Positions 41,189 through 53,018 of a DNA stretch of 64,000 nt are shown piece by piece (position 1 is the stretch's first letter; each line of letters starts with the position of its first letter). Below the pieces are notes generated by a model that saw nothing but the letters and a program-made list of their open reading frames with translations, was not told where the DNA came from and ran no database searches. The DNA comes from Ganoderma boninense (lineage: Eukaryota; Basidiomycota; Agaricomycetes; Polyporales; Polyporaceae): assembly GCA_002900995.3 (NCBI GenBank), contig CM035308.1, positions 1,860,001 through 1,924,000 on the forward strand, written 5' to 3'. The position numbers were made by a program, and so were the translations under genes.

Positions 41189-42064
41189 TGGTCTTCATCA
41201 AGTCTTCGCTCGCGCTCGTCGCCCTCTTCTCTGCTTTCGCGTTCTCCGCCCCTGTGCGCCGCGAGGTTCCCCAGGAGCATTCTCATGAGCCCATCCTCAC
41301 TAAAGTCCGCGAGAGCCTGAACCTGAACAACCCGGACAAGATCGTGGATCCCGTCTTCGCTCTACTCGGTAATGCTGCGGCCGCGGCTGGTGCTGGTGAC
41401 ATCACGGTGAGTGTCTTCCCCTCCTCCCTTCCCTCCGTCGCGTGCTCTTACATTGCCATATCGCAGAACCTCGACTGCTTGCAGCAGATCGTTGCCGATC
41501 AGGCCTTCACTAACGCCAAGGCTGCGGGCGACACTGACGGCATGGTGAACGCGCTCCTCTTCCGCGCCATCGAGCGCAACACGGGCAAGGTCGGCCTCGC
41601 GTCCGTGATTTGCACGGAGACCGCGGTGAACGTCGAGATTGCGGCGATCACGCAGCACCAGGACCCGGCGTCGAGCGGCGCGGCGGCGACGAACAAGGCG
41701 ATCGTGCTCGAGCTCGCGAAGCAGATTGCGTCGGTCGGCGGCAACCCGCTGGACGCGCTCAAGTCGGGCACGTTCGCGCCGGGCGACGTCAACGACTCGA
41801 CCGGGAAGGGCAACTCGTGCGACGACGCCAACGACGCCAACGGGTGCATCTTCACGCAGAACTTGCTTGTTGAAGACGCGACGGAGGACGAGATCAACGC
41901 GGCGGTCGCGGGCATCACTTCGGGCGGGTGCGTACTTTGCTTGAGAGAGGGGTGACTCGCGCTGATGGTGGACTGGTGCGATGCATAGATCGAGTGATAC
42001 GGACTCCTGCGCTGAGGCCACTGTTACTGTGACGGTCACCGCTGCTGCTACCGCGACTGCGTGA
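41189..42064 (+). CDS. Secreted protein of a polypore-type unknown family
   Basis: Three exons (41189-41406, 41467-41937, 41989-42064) sum to 765 nt, 254 residues. MVFIKSSLALVALFSAFAFS is a clear signal peptide, followed by a short pro-region (APVRREVPQE) that may be trimmed after the RR pair. The mature part contains NLDCLQQIVADQAFTNAKAA, ALLFRAIERNTGKVGLASVI, ETAVNVEIAAITQHQDPAS, AIVLELAKQIASVGGNPLDA and GCIFTQNLLVEDATEDEINA, with paired cysteines. The C-terminus is a Thr/Ala/Val tail (EATVTVTVTAAATATA). This matches a secreted family abundant in wood-decay agaricomycetes, with no known enzymatic role that I can name. The region has very high third-position GC (NNG/NNC), typical of strongly expressed genes, and this produces long antisense frames that I regard as spurious. 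Confidence 0.82.
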
Positions 42065-42873
42065 GTGGTCCTTGCTGGATTGTGCGTAGCTTGGGCGATA
42101 CTAGTTGCTGTCGAGTGGGAGTGATGCCACCTACGCATTCCCAAGCTTACCCTGACCGCTGCTGGTCGCTACTGAACCAGCGTTTCTCAAGTTTAACTGG
42201 ATCACTGACATATCTGTCTTTCATCTAATAGTTGAAAGCGATTACGCTGCACCACCACGAGAGGGTCCCCAGGTCATACCCCAACTGGTCGCCCAATTTG
42301 ACACTGGTTCTTTCTGCTCGCTCGGCTTTTTTGAGGCTTTCACGTTCTTTTGGGTCCTTGCTAGCAGCAAATTGGGTGTCTTTAGCATAGCTGCATACGT
42401 TTTCATGTCATTGCTATACCACTGGTGTTTTATAGGTTGTATCGATGAGTCTCTTGGCTTGCGTTTCATTCTTTTTGTACCCGCTTGCTATTCAATACAT
42501 CGCGCCTCACAACGCGTGTGCCGGATCTTGACTGCGAGGTGTGCAGCGTGAACAAGTCTCACTGGATATGAGTTCGAGGGACAACTTGAATTTGCATTGG
42601 TGCCCACGCCTTCAGACATTTCGCTGAGCCCGCTGCTGCCCTGCTCAAGTCCTGCTGGCGAGAAGTTGGCCCCGTCGCCGGTCCGACCTGAACGGTACTC
42701 ACGGAGGCTACGGCCCGCGAAATCGCATGCCCGCCTTACCGCCGGGTTCACCGGCTTGTGACACTCCCGTCTTGCCCTCTCCTCTCAACTTGTGCTCATC
42801 CCTTGGAAACTTGACCTGCATTCACGGTCTCGCTTCTACAGAGCCCCAGCCGTCGCCGTGCTCGCCGTAGACC
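42065..42873. other. Intergenic, nothing recognised
   Basis: About 0.8 kb between plus-strand genes. The first 100 bases could hold one more small exon of the secreted protein (a GTGAGT donor overlaps its stop). The last 100 bases before 42874 are pyrimidine-rich promoter sequence. Confidence 0.45.
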
Positions 42874-45521
42874 ATGTTGGACCGTGGCTACATCAACCTC
42901 ATCCGTCACCTCACGCGTACGACCTCCTCCCTACCTCTCGAAGCTCTCCAAGCGTCGATCGCACACTACCTCGCGCGGCCACCAGCCCCTGCTCCTGGCT
43001 CTCCTACACCTCTCGCAGCGACGATACTTGGCAGCCCGCGCTTCCGCCCATACACCTACGAGAAGCTCACTGCGCTTTCGGTCGCGTTCCGACATGCCGT
43101 TCACTTGCGCTTCGCAGTGCACAAGGAGGAGGCGGAGAAGAACCCGGGAGGGCTGCTGTCGAGGGGAGTGGACGTAACACGGAGGCTGGGCAAATGGATG
43201 AGAGCGGTTCTGGAAGGATTTGGGGGAAGTGTAGCGGTCGTGAGGCTTGCTTGTGCGTCGGGGCTGCTGCTCGGGTTGCAGGATTGGGAGACTGAGCTGG
43301 AGATGATGAAGAAGGAGGCGAAGATGAGGGCAAAGGTTGAAGAGGAGGTCGTCCTTGCATTTGCGGAGGTCATGGACGGCTGTGCTACGGAGGGGAGTGG
43401 ATGGGAGACAGACTTTCAGAGGACTGTGGAGGTTAACGGAGAAACAGAGGGTAGGTCCTCGATATCATTCACCAAGTGAACATCCAGCTGAACACCATTT
43501 ATTCGAACCAGATCTATCCTCCATTGCTGTTCTTCTCGCGGCACAATGCGCGTCCTTTATTGATCCGCAAAGGTTGCAAGCTCTGCCGTTACCAGTGCGT
43601 CCCCAACGTGGGTTGTTTGTCTAACGTAGACTCACGGCGCATACAGGCGATTATTGATGCCCTCATGACGACCATTTATCGTTCATTCAATGGAGGCTCT
43701 TTCCTCGCGCCTGCCCATCCTTGGGTTGGCACGAACTCCGATGGGAAGGTGTCCATGCAAGTAAGGCCTTTCTCCTCTATCTAAATGCCGTGCACTAACC
43801 ATCGCTCCAGGCGGACGGAACTTTTGCCCAAGTCATCCGGACGACTGCAGGGTCCACGTCTATTGGGTTGATGGCTTCCATTGCCAAGTTCACTGCGCTT
43901 TCCCTCACCGTCCTCGTCGAGTCAAGGCGCGCATACGGATGGGAGGCCATCGGTCATACTCTCGACCGCCTGAAACTCCTGACCAGTACCGTCGAGGGGG
44001 ATTGGGTGAGATGCCCTCTCGCAAGAGTTCAGGACGATACCGATTTCGCCGACGATAGTTCGCGCGAGATAGCGACGGCGACCTGGTCGATACTCAAGAC
44101 CTTGCTTTTCACCACACTCATGCTTTCTCAGTCTATCCTTTCAGCGGTCGTCTACATCCCCAGCCCTCAGTCAAATAGCGCATTCGGTTCGTCCTCGGGA
44201 ACCTCCTCGCCTTACGGGATTGCCCTAGACGTCCTGCGTGTACTCTCACACCTCTCCTTCGTGATGCCGCAGTTCGGAGGTGTCGCATCAACTTCTGATA
44301 GTGGCCTACCGGAACTCAAGCGTGCATTTTACATGGCATTGGATGTCCTTTCTGCAAGCGAAACCGAAGCCGACCGCTTTGTGGAAGCTCTGTGCCATGC
44401 TGAAGGCACGGCGGGAAAGGGGAAAGGTATGCTGAACACGAATCAAGTGGGAGACTAGCTGACTAGTTAGTGCAGGATTAGACGTACCGCGTGGTCTGTC
44501 GGATGCAAGAAAGTCATTTGCTCTAGCATGTGCCGAGCAGCTCGTCCCTGTCCTTTCAGAAGCGGTCATCCAATCACGGGTGTACCCCTTATGTCTACCG
44601 TACGTCACCGTTAGTTTGAAGGAGATGTTGCTGATCCTCGTCCCTTCGCTACAGACATCTCTGGGATCCTAGCCATCGAGAGACATACGAGTCGGCTCAT
44701 TCGGTCATGTTGGCCATCTTCGCTTCTCATGCCCAAAACAGCGGGGTTAGACAGCAGCAACCATCAGGAGTCGGCTCAGCATTCGCTGAAAAGATTGTCC
44801 CCATGTATGCGCGATGTCTTGTTGAGGTAAGCCATTCTGTTGCAACTTCTACCCGTAGCATGCAGATGACAAGTATACATGAACGCAGAATTCGACAGAC
44901 GACCGGCTGAGCACTATGCAGTTGTGTATGGCCTACGCTGCTCTCGTCCGCAGTGCAAGCTCCTTCGGATATGCGAACGCAGCACCTAGCGACGCACATG
45001 ACAGGGGGACCACGCAGGCGGATACCATGGCATGGTTCTGCATCGAGCTCCTCTTGGACGCGATCCGCCACGTCGGCATCGTGCCTATGAAGGCGACTCT
45101 CCCATACTCGTCTACAGCGTCTTCCTCCGCGATTGCCACGTCCGAGTCAACGCCAACTCCGTCAGAACACCTCCACCGCCTGCATCTCACCCTCATCTCG
45201 AGCGTGCCCTCAGTTCCTCTGACACTTCTCCCGAGACTGCTAACAGAAGTGAAGGCAATCGTGCTCTCCGTGCCCCTATCGTCAAGCGAGCGCACTGTGG
45301 ATCGTAGGGCCGAGGAAATGCGGCGGGAACTTGTTGAAGCGCTATTCAAGGCTATCTCACAAGATGTCGGGGACGCGGAGAAGGACTTTGCCATCGAGTG
45401 GTGGTATAAGAACCTCCAAAACTTGGTTCGAGCCGTGACTCCACCCAGACATCCGATTTTCGATGGTGCGGAAGCAACGGCCACTCTCGTCGAAGCCTCC
45501 AGCATTGTTTCACGGTTGTAG
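42874..45521 (+). CDS. Pex8-like peroxin with C-terminal PTS1 (SRL)
   Basis: A large protein (about 750 residues) in several exons. N-terminal block: MLDRGYINLIRHLTRTTSSL, RPYTYEKLTALSVAFRHAVH, ACASGLLLGLQDWETELE. It continues DLSSIAVLLAAQCASFIDPQ, then AIIDALMTTIYRSFNGGSFL, DGTFAQVIRTTAGSTSIGLM, ASIAKFTALSLTVLVESRRA and LKTLLFTTLMLSQSILSAVV. Later come LWDPSHRETYESAHSVMLAI and EKDFAIEWWYKNLQNLV, ending EASSIVSRL at 45521. The helical, HEAT-like character, the SAHSVML segment and the terminal SRL fit Pex8, the lumenal peroxin that links docking and RING complexes in matrix-protein import and itself carries a PTS1. The family assignment is inference; the SRL end is seen. The stop is 143 bases from the stop of the convergent carnitine acetyltransferase gene. 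Confidence 0.55.
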
Positions 45522-45664
45522 AGCTATACATCCTGTTCCTGTCTCTATGTGCATTACGTAGATACCGGACTCCATATTGATCATTAATGCGGAACGCATT
45601 GCGTAATGTCCTTCCTTATAACAGATGATAGACGACCTACAAGCAAGGATGTTCCAACGATTGT

Positions 45665-47817
45665 CTACAATTTCGCCTTCTCCCCCTCCGCCTTCTTCTT
45701 CGCCTCCTTCGCCGCCCGCGCCATCATTGCGCGCGTCTCCGTCGCGGCCTCTGCAAGGTAATGCTTGAGCTCGGCGGTATTCCGCTTCAAGCTGGTGATG
45801 GTCCAGCGGATGTAATGGTCTCCGATCGAGTACGAGAGCCCGTAACCGTCAGGCACGACCTCACCGTAGCCCCAGCCATCCAGGAACGGCGAGGAGAGCT
45901 GCGACGTCGAGAGCTCCCAGTGGTTCGTCTTGCCGAACGCCTCGTCGGTGTAAATCGCAGGGACGGGTTCACCCTCTTTGAGCAGCTTCTTCAGCCCGAA
46001 GAGGTGGCGGTCGACGCCCTGCCCATCTGCGGCCCATGTAGCGTACTGCAGGTGACGCGAGATCGCCTTGCGGAAGAGCGCGGCGCGGTGCTCGTCCTAA
46101 ATCGTATGAGGTAAGCGAACGTTGACATGTGAAAGGACAAGGGAAGAGCGGACGTACGCTCTGAGTGGGGTCGAGCATGGCCTCCGCCCACGCCTTGCTC
46201 TCATTGCTCGCGGAGCGGATGACCTCCGTGCGGCCAAGCTGGTACTTGCGGGTCTGCGCGCTCTCGTAGCACACACCGGGGCGGCCGAACATCTTGTGGA
46301 ACGCGAGTTGCTTGACCATTTGCGCCCATGCGTCTGGCGACGCCTTGAACGCCTTGATATGCTCCTTGCCGTAGCCCTCGTAGTGGAGCACCTCCATGTC
46401 GTGCTGTCCGACGAGCGCATCGAAGTTCTTCTCTGCCTGTGCGATGTACTCACGCGTCTTGCTGTCGAGGGTGAACGTGAGCTCTTGTGGAGGTTCGATG
46501 GTTGAGCCAGCCGGGGCGGCCGAGAGGTCGACCTTGCCGGCAGCGAGAGCGGCGAGAATGAACTCGTTCAGGCGGAGCGTAGGCGTGCCATCCATGCAGG
46601 AGTGCTCGCCGAGGAAACCGGATTTGCCGTTCTCGTAAACGATGACTGCAATTCGACGTTAGTTTCATAATGAGTACAGTCACGCATGAGCTCATGCTTA
46701 CACTGGTGCTTGTCGTAGAAGCGGTTCTTGCCATCACCCACCCAACATCCCCAGCTCATCTGCTCGCGCGTCACGGGCTTGGTGTCATCGAGAGCAACCA
46801 CTAGGATTGCAGACTCGATTTCCTCCAGCGAGGCTGCATTTGTTGGTGAGGCAGCAAGGAGAGCTGCACGACCCTGGAAAGAGTTCAGATCAATTTCGGA
46901 GGAATATACCAGGCGATATTGATACGCACGTCCGCCCAATTGTCGCGGTTGTCCGAAGTGAGCGCGCCGACAGGCGTTGCCTTCTCCGTGCCCGCGAGCG
47001 CGATGACCTTCTCGATCTGCGCCTCCAGTTCTGCAGCTGACAACTCGCGACCAGACTTGTCCGCGAGCTGCACTTTGTAGAATTTGTTCTTCCGTACGAA
47101 GACAACATGGTCGTGAGTCTTGGGATCAAACTTCTTCGCGATGTCAACTGGCTTGACGGGGTAACGGGATGAGTGGAAACTGTGTTCCTGTATGAACTTC
47201 TGGGACTCCAGGAGAGATCTAATCAGGGAGCACGTACAGCCATTCGTAAGACTTCATCGCCAGGGGAGCCCCGCGGACCTTCTCCGGCTCGAGCTGCTCA
47301 CTACAGACGGTTCAAACACCAATACGCATAGCCTCAACGAGCATACGCACCTCTCGACCAACGTGCGGAAGCCCAAGACCGCCTTCAACAGCTGGGCCGC
47401 CCGCTTCGCTTGACTCGGACGCATCTTGTCGTCCAAATGAACATAGAAATAGCTCACGAAGACCACCACCGGATCGCGGTAGCCCATGTACGCCGCCTCG
47501 TTCCACCAGTCCGCAAGCCAGCTCGCGACACCCGGCTGCGCCGCCCGCGCCTGCAGCCGCTCCTGAAGCACCTTCGCCTGGTCCGACTCGACGAACGATT
47601 TGACCGCCGCCTGTGTCTTCGCGAACTGGTCCTTCGTCAAGTGCGGCTGGACGGATTCGAGGTACTTCGCAGCAGTCGAGGAGAGGGTGGGGACGGGTAG
47701 GCGGGGAAGGGAGGCTTCGTAGCGGAGCATGGGGCCCTTGCTGGGGTCGGCGACGTACCCTGGCGGGACGTCCGACTTGCGAGGCGCAGAAGTTTTCAGA
47801 GTGCGTGGTTTGGACAT
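45665..47817 (-). CDS. CAT2: Carnitine O-acetyltransferase, peroxisomal/mitochondrial
   Basis: This enzyme transfers acetyl groups between CoA and carnitine so that acetyl units from peroxisomal beta-oxidation or the cytosol can enter mitochondria. Start: ATG at 47817 (MSKPRTLKTSAPRKSDVPPG). Motifs in order: LPRLPVPTLSSTAAKYLESV (choline/carnitine acyltransferase signature 1 region); WWNEAAYMGYRDPVVVFVSY; MSWGCWVGDGKNRFYDKHQ; the catalytic His in GEHSCMDGTPTLRLNEFIL; GKEHIKAFKASPDAWAQMV; QTRKYQLGRTEVIRSASNES (carnitine-binding TEVIRS region); HRAALFRKAISRHL; and WGYGEVVPDGYGLSYSIGDH. About 630 residues in several exons, normal for the family. The C-terminus is ...KAEGEKAKL, so AKL is a canonical PTS1. 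The basic, Ser/Thr-rich N-terminus could act as a weak mitochondrial presequence, as in dual-targeted yeast Cat2. Confidence 0.92.
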
Positions 47818-49174
47818 TGCAGGTCTATTGGACTAGGAGGAAGGTCAATGTGGTTCATCCCTTGGCAGCGATGACGACAGTGTAGAGAAGAGGAGGTGGG
47901 CGATCATTTGCAGAGCTGATAGCACCGACACAGCACAAGATGCGCTCGCATTGCGTGGGCACGCGCCCTTCGACACTGCACATAAACCTCGGGGCGCACC
48001 TGGGACAACGGGGGACAACAGGGCGAGACGTGTGGAAAACGAAGGTTGGGTAATGCGACTGGTGCCGTACATCTCGCGCGGGCAAGGAAAGACGGCCTCC
48101 CGAGAGGATGTCTCGTCCTCCTGCTACGGAAAACGGACGGCCTTGGTGTGCACAGAAATCGCGGAGCAACAGACTGATCCAGCTAATGCCGAGGAGAACA
48201 TGAAGTACCCTGGCCAAGGATCCGCGATGCAGCGGCGAAAGAGAGGGAAGGAGAGACCGAGGATGCCCGAAGACCCATCCAGGCCATGGCACACGCGCAT
48301 ATAGCCAGTCTTCTCTCCTTCGGACATCGCGTGCGACTCCTTGCCCTCCTGCCTCTCAGGCGGTGCGCGAGCCATCCTGGCGTGCCCTGCGTTCTGGGTA
48401 TGCACGCTTCCCACATCTCGCCATTCATTTCCACCCGCCGGGCCTTGCCGTTCCTCCCTTCGCCCCAAATACAGCAACACCGCACCCTCTTTCCGTACGC
48501 GCTCGAGATCAAGGAAAAGAAAGAAGACCAGAAGCAGGATCGACGTACCAAAACCGAAAGAGACCGAGCGGACGCCGTGCGGGAGAACATAAAAGGCCTT
48601 GTCGTCTAGTAAGTTGAGCTGCAGAGGCGAATGTGGGGATTCTGCAGCGGCCGATCGTAGAGGTGTCGATTTAAATGACCAACGCGGGGTCGGGATTGTG
48701 GCGGAGAGCTTGTCCAGGAAATTAGAGTGGGGTATTCCGAGCACGTCAGTCCGAGGAACGCTCTAGCGGTGAATGAGAGAAACGGTAGAAGACGAAAGGT
48801 GAAGGACAAGAAAGGTCTAGTGCACCATGCTGGTGTACCGCGTGCAAGGTCGGAGACGATGGAGTCGGGGGTCGATGGGCAGTTGGGCAGCCTGCCCTGG
48901 TGGCGGCGAGCATATGTATGTCCTGCCCGGCAATTGGCTACCCCGCACACCCGACGCCCTCTCGGTCAGTGACACCATCTTTCATGAGTTTTCGCTGAGC
49001 CGGCAGACGCCAAGCCCCGACCCGAACCCGCCGCCCGGATGCCGGCCAATCAACTTGTCTCCCTGAGCTACCTTCATACCACCACGCATGCGCTGTACTA
49101 ACCAAGCTACATCGATGTCCGCCTTGTCATACACCAGAAGAGCATGTGAAACCAAGAAACTACCTCGACAAACC
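47818..49174. other. Intergenic, nothing recognised
   Basis: 1.36 kb between the start of CAT2 and the stop of the PPPDE-thioredoxin gene, both on the minus strand. Overlapping frames on both strands at 47850-48750 have no domain or splice support. It probably contains the CAT2 promoter; no clear TATA box or regulatory motif stood out. Confidence 0.45.
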
Positions 49175-51580
49175 TCAACTCGCAGGACACAGCTTACCAG
49201 CTACCTCCTGAATCAGCTTCCGAACTTCGGGCTTCTGTGCCCCCTTCTCCCCACATCCACCCTTATGAAGCTTGCTTTCGAGCGTCTCGCGCGACTGCAG
49301 CACTTCCAGCAGAGGCGCGAGTTGACCCTCGTACGACGGCGACAGTCGAAGCAGGAACGCAAGCGCGGCAACCAACCGGTGTACTGCAACCAACATTTCT
49401 CGCTCAGCACCTTGTTCAAGCGCGAAGCCAAGGGGCAGCGATACATACCAACTTCCTCGCTCTGTACTTCCTTCGACAGCGCCTCCAAAACAGCACTCAC
49501 CAGCTCCGCCTCCCACTCCTCGTCCTCCTCTACCGCCACGAGCGCCGCCTCGCCCCTCAGCCAGCCGACCCTGCTCTTCTGCAGCGCCGCGGCGATGTCG
49601 AACGCGAGGCTCGCAGCGGCCGTCCGCACCGCCGCGTCTTCGTGCAGCAACGTTGCGACGACCACTCGCGTCACCCGCGCCCGCTTGCCCGCCGCTGGGA
49701 CTGATCGAGACAGGAGAGCCCGGGCGAGCGCCGCATGCGCGAAACCGTTCGCGAGGAGGCGGAGAACGGTGAGGATGTAGCTGCGCCCCGCGGACTTCTG
49801 CGCGGGGTCGCTCGCGTCAAGGACCTCAAGCGCCTTGTCTAGGAGGAGCTGCAGGGCGTCGGGGCTGGGATTCGTCGCGACTGCGAGCCAGTTCGCCGCG
49901 GCCGGGTCGTCGACCGCCGCGAGTCGCCACATGTCGACGAGCGGGAAGAGCTGAGCCGGGGGAAGCGCGGCCACGAGGGTCTTCGTCGTCGCTGAAAAAC
50001 TGGCGAGAAGCTGGGGAGTAGCTGGGACGGCAGGCTTCTTCCCTCCAGTCTTCGTGTCGGGGAAACGCGACTTCAGATAAGGTACCACAGCAGTCGTCAG
50101 GGTTTTCTTTGCTGCTTGCATGTCTGCCGAAGACGACACCGCGTCGATGGACGTGACCAATTTGCTCGAGACCGTATCCAGAGGAGGGACTTGCTGGAAG
50201 AGAATAGGGTTCATCGAGAGGGCCTCAACTGCGGGGAGAGACAGCTTTGTGTGGGGATGTGCTAAGGCGTGATCGTCAGGAATGGCTCACGAGCGTACAA
50301 CAACGAGGGACGTACGGGGAAACGCTTGATAGAGCAACAAGTCAACCTGCGTGCGTAGTTCGGGCGCGTTCACCCCCTTCATCTCGTGTTGCTTTTTCCC
50401 ATCCAGGAAGAACAGGAAAGTGGGCGTCACCCGTACCTTCCACTCCGCACCGACCTGGCCGCCTGACCCCATCGCCATATCCACCTTCACGAACGCCACG
50501 CGGCCCCCGTTAGGCCCCTGCGTCTTCTGGTGCGCGAGCTCCTCGAATACGGGCTCAATCAGCTTGCACGGGCCGCACGTCGCCGAGGTGAAGAAGGCGA
50601 CCGCGACGCGGTGCGATTGCAGAAGTCCGTGCAGTGAGGAGTTGTTCGTGCAGATATGGATTGGGGCGGCCACTGTGGAACTTGCAGATGCAGGAGCACG
50701 GGGAGCCGAGGTCGGGGCAGACAATGAGCCGGATGCGTATGCCTGGGATGCGACGGCTTGGAGAAGGGCGGACGCAAGTGCAGGTTCAGGGGACGCGGCC
50801 GCAGCTTCCTGGAGCGCAGCAGGATTGGGAGCCAGGGGAGGTGTCGGCGCTGCGCCTGGGGTGGGGCGGCGGAACATTGCGTCTATCGTCGGGCGTAGAG
50901 CAGCTCCAAATGGAGTAGAGAGGAAGTCGGAGGGAAGGTCTGATGTTCATGAGGATAGGGCTAGCCGAGGCGGCCGGGGGGGCTGCGTACCTCTTATCCA
51001 ATCTGGTATTGACCCTCCGGTGAGGAACCCCACACAGTCATTCGTAAAGGAATTACAGTTGAAGTCTGCTGCACTGTAAGCGTACGTGAATCGTAGACTG
51101 TCCTGGGAGACTACCTAGTAGATGGTACTAAGAGAGCGTAAGATCTCTCTCCACGGGACGGAGTTGTGGTAGGTAGAGGAACTCACCTTGTCTGCTGTAT
51201 AGTGACTGCCGATCTCGCTTATGTATTCATTAAAGGTATCTTCATCTAGTGCCGTTTCTCCCATATCGACCACCCGCAATGGGGCTCCATGCTGTCCTCC
51301 CAAATGAGCGTTACAAGTTTCGCAAACGAGAGGACAATGCGTACATGAGATTGGCCGGGAGCAGTGATTGCGATTCCCTGGCCATAGAAGACCTCCTTCC
51401 CAAAGACTACTACGGAGGTATGCCTGTGTTTAATTCGCATCATTTTCACATGAATCAAGTAGGATGCACGCTGAAGGACACGAACCAAATGCCGTCGATC
51501 TGTCTCCCGGTGAGTTGCCGCGACATGCGCTTGGCGAGGCCATTGCTCAGATCGTAGACATAGAGTTGAACTTTGGACAT
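49175..51580 (-). CDS. PPPDE (deSUMOylase-like) - thioredoxin - PUL fusion protein
   Basis: Three domains in one reading frame across small introns. (1) An N-terminal PPPDE/DUF862 peptidase of the DeSI type, starting MSKVQLYVYDLSNGLAKRMS at 51580, with the catalytic His in GIWHTSVVVFGKEVFYGQGI and the catalytic Cys in YHLLDFNCNSFTNDCVGFLT. These enzymes remove SUMO or ubiquitin. (2) A thioredoxin domain with the active site ATCGPCKLIEPVFEELA and the cis-Pro segment VRVTPTFLFFLDG. (3) A C-terminal PUL domain (PILFQQVPPLDTVSSKLVTS to KLIQEVAGKLCPAS), an Armadillo-like fold that binds the Cdc48/p97 C-terminus in PLAA/Ufd3. A Pro/Ala-rich linker separates 1 and 2. Both catalytic sets are present. 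The combination suggests a protease/redox factor recruited to Cdc48. An exon of only 13 nt encodes YHLL. Confidence 0.85.
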
Positions 51581-51916
51581 CTATCGTCTAGCTGGAAATG
51601 ACTCCTAGAGAAGAAAGGGAATGGAGGAGGATCGTAGTCTTGTGAGGGTCGTGCAGACGGAGTTGGGAGAAGGACTGGTGCTTGAAGACGCGTCGATCGA
51701 AAGCGCGAGAAGGGATACGCGTCCGTGAGGCGATGACGTACTTACTTCATCCTGCCCAAATGGGCGTCTACAGGGACTTGCACCAAAGGTAACTCTACCC
51801 ACAGCCCGCCCATGAATGTCGAAGAATCATTCCGGCAACTCGGAAGACCTTCAAAGGTATTGGTACACATTCATTTGAGATTTCTTCCTCCTATCGTCGT
51901 TACACTACTGGGTTTC
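51581..51916. other. Spacer between two minus-strand genes
   Basis: 336 bases between the RidA stop and the start of the PPPDE-fusion gene. It serves as promoter of the latter. No motif stood out. Confidence 0.4.
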
Positions 51917-52479
51917 TCAGGGAAGCTCGGCAATGCACTCTATCTCCATGTCGGCACCGAGAGGGAGGGATGCGACACCGATGCAAGTGCGTGCAGGAGG
52001 GTCCTTGGAGAAGTACTGCTCAAGGGTGAACACGGTCAGTCATGCACATTATCCGAGTCAGTCAGCCCTCACCTCAAGGTACACCTCGTTCATCGGTGCG
52101 AAATCGCGCGGGAGGTTTGCAAGGAAGATGTTGCATTTGAGCACGGCATCGCGGGTGACACCAGCGCCCTGCAGGACCTTGGTCATGTTCTCAATGGCAG
52201 CGCGCTATGAGGTCCTGTCGGTGAGCCATGCGTCTCCTGGAGGTAATATGCTTTGGTGACTGACCGTCTGGGCCTGAACACCGCCCTCGACGAGCTTAGA
52301 GCTGCGATCGATACCGATGCTGCCCGAAACGTATATGGTCTTTCCGGAGATGATAGCTTGAGCTACATGTCCTTTAGCCATCACCGTTGCATCTCTTGTT
52401 TGGAAACCAATGTGTGCTACTCACAGTAGAAGGGAAGAGGGGGGTTAGCCTCCTCGGAGAAAACGACCTGCTTCGTCAT
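51917..52479 (-). CDS. RidA/YjgF-family 2-iminobutanoate/2-iminopropanoate deaminase
   Basis: RidA proteins hydrolyse reactive enamine/imine intermediates made by PLP enzymes such as threonine deaminase; fungal forms act in cytosol or mitochondria (Mmf1/Hmf1 type). Exons in phase give about 126 residues, the family size: MTKQVVFSEEANPPLPFYSQ, AIISGKTIYVSGSIGIDRSS, VEGGVQAQT joined to RAAIENMTKVLQGAGVTRDA, VLKCNIFLANLPRDFAPMNE, and PPARTCIGVASLPLGADMEI, ending IECIAELP at 51917. The catalytic arginine is in PPARTCIGV and the conserved acidic residue is in ADMEIECIA. No mitochondrial presequence is seen, so the cytosol is most likely. Short introns of about 50-60 nt are present. Confidence 0.88.
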
Positions 52480-53018
52480 GGCGATGAGTGGATGCAGACA
52501 GTGAGCGTGTGGGGTAAAAGTCAGAGTCAGAACCGCAGAAGCTCAGGATTTGTTGGGTGCTGGGGTGTGTGGGCTTATATGCCCGGATCTCGGTCGGCGA
52601 CTGAGTCGAGTGAGTTATCGATGGCGTTTGGAGGTTGTCCGGCTTCCCGCTTGCGAACTGGGGGCCTTGTGACGCCGAGAAGTTATTTACTTATGATGTG
52701 TCTGAGCGCAACTGCTGTCTTTTTATCCTGTAGGCATAGGCCACCCTTCCAGTTCCAAATCATAAGTACTCGCACAGAGTTCACGTTCATCAAAACTTCA
52801 GAAGCACATGCAGCTGGTCAATTCACGACTGTACTTTTTCCGGCCCGACGGACGTCGGTTTCTGGCGGACTGACGGTCCGGAGCTTACTGAGAGCGCTAC
52901 TATTGGCGCTTGTTGTTTTGTTGAACACTGTGCTCTGTTAGCGCCAGAGAGTGTGGCTGAGAATCTTGAGGGAAAAACTGCACAGCGGCTGTATAGCTCC
53001 ATGCAGCCTCCCGCCGAT
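52480..53018. other. Divergent promoter region
   Basis: 539 bases between the divergent starts of the RidA gene and the linker-histone-domain gene. No distinct element was recognised. Confidence 0.45.

Noticed and set aside
41362..42144. 260-codon minus-strand frame antisense to the secreted-protein gene
   Set aside because: Arg/Val-rich shadow of the high-GC3 coding strand; it has no motif and spans the introns of the real gene.
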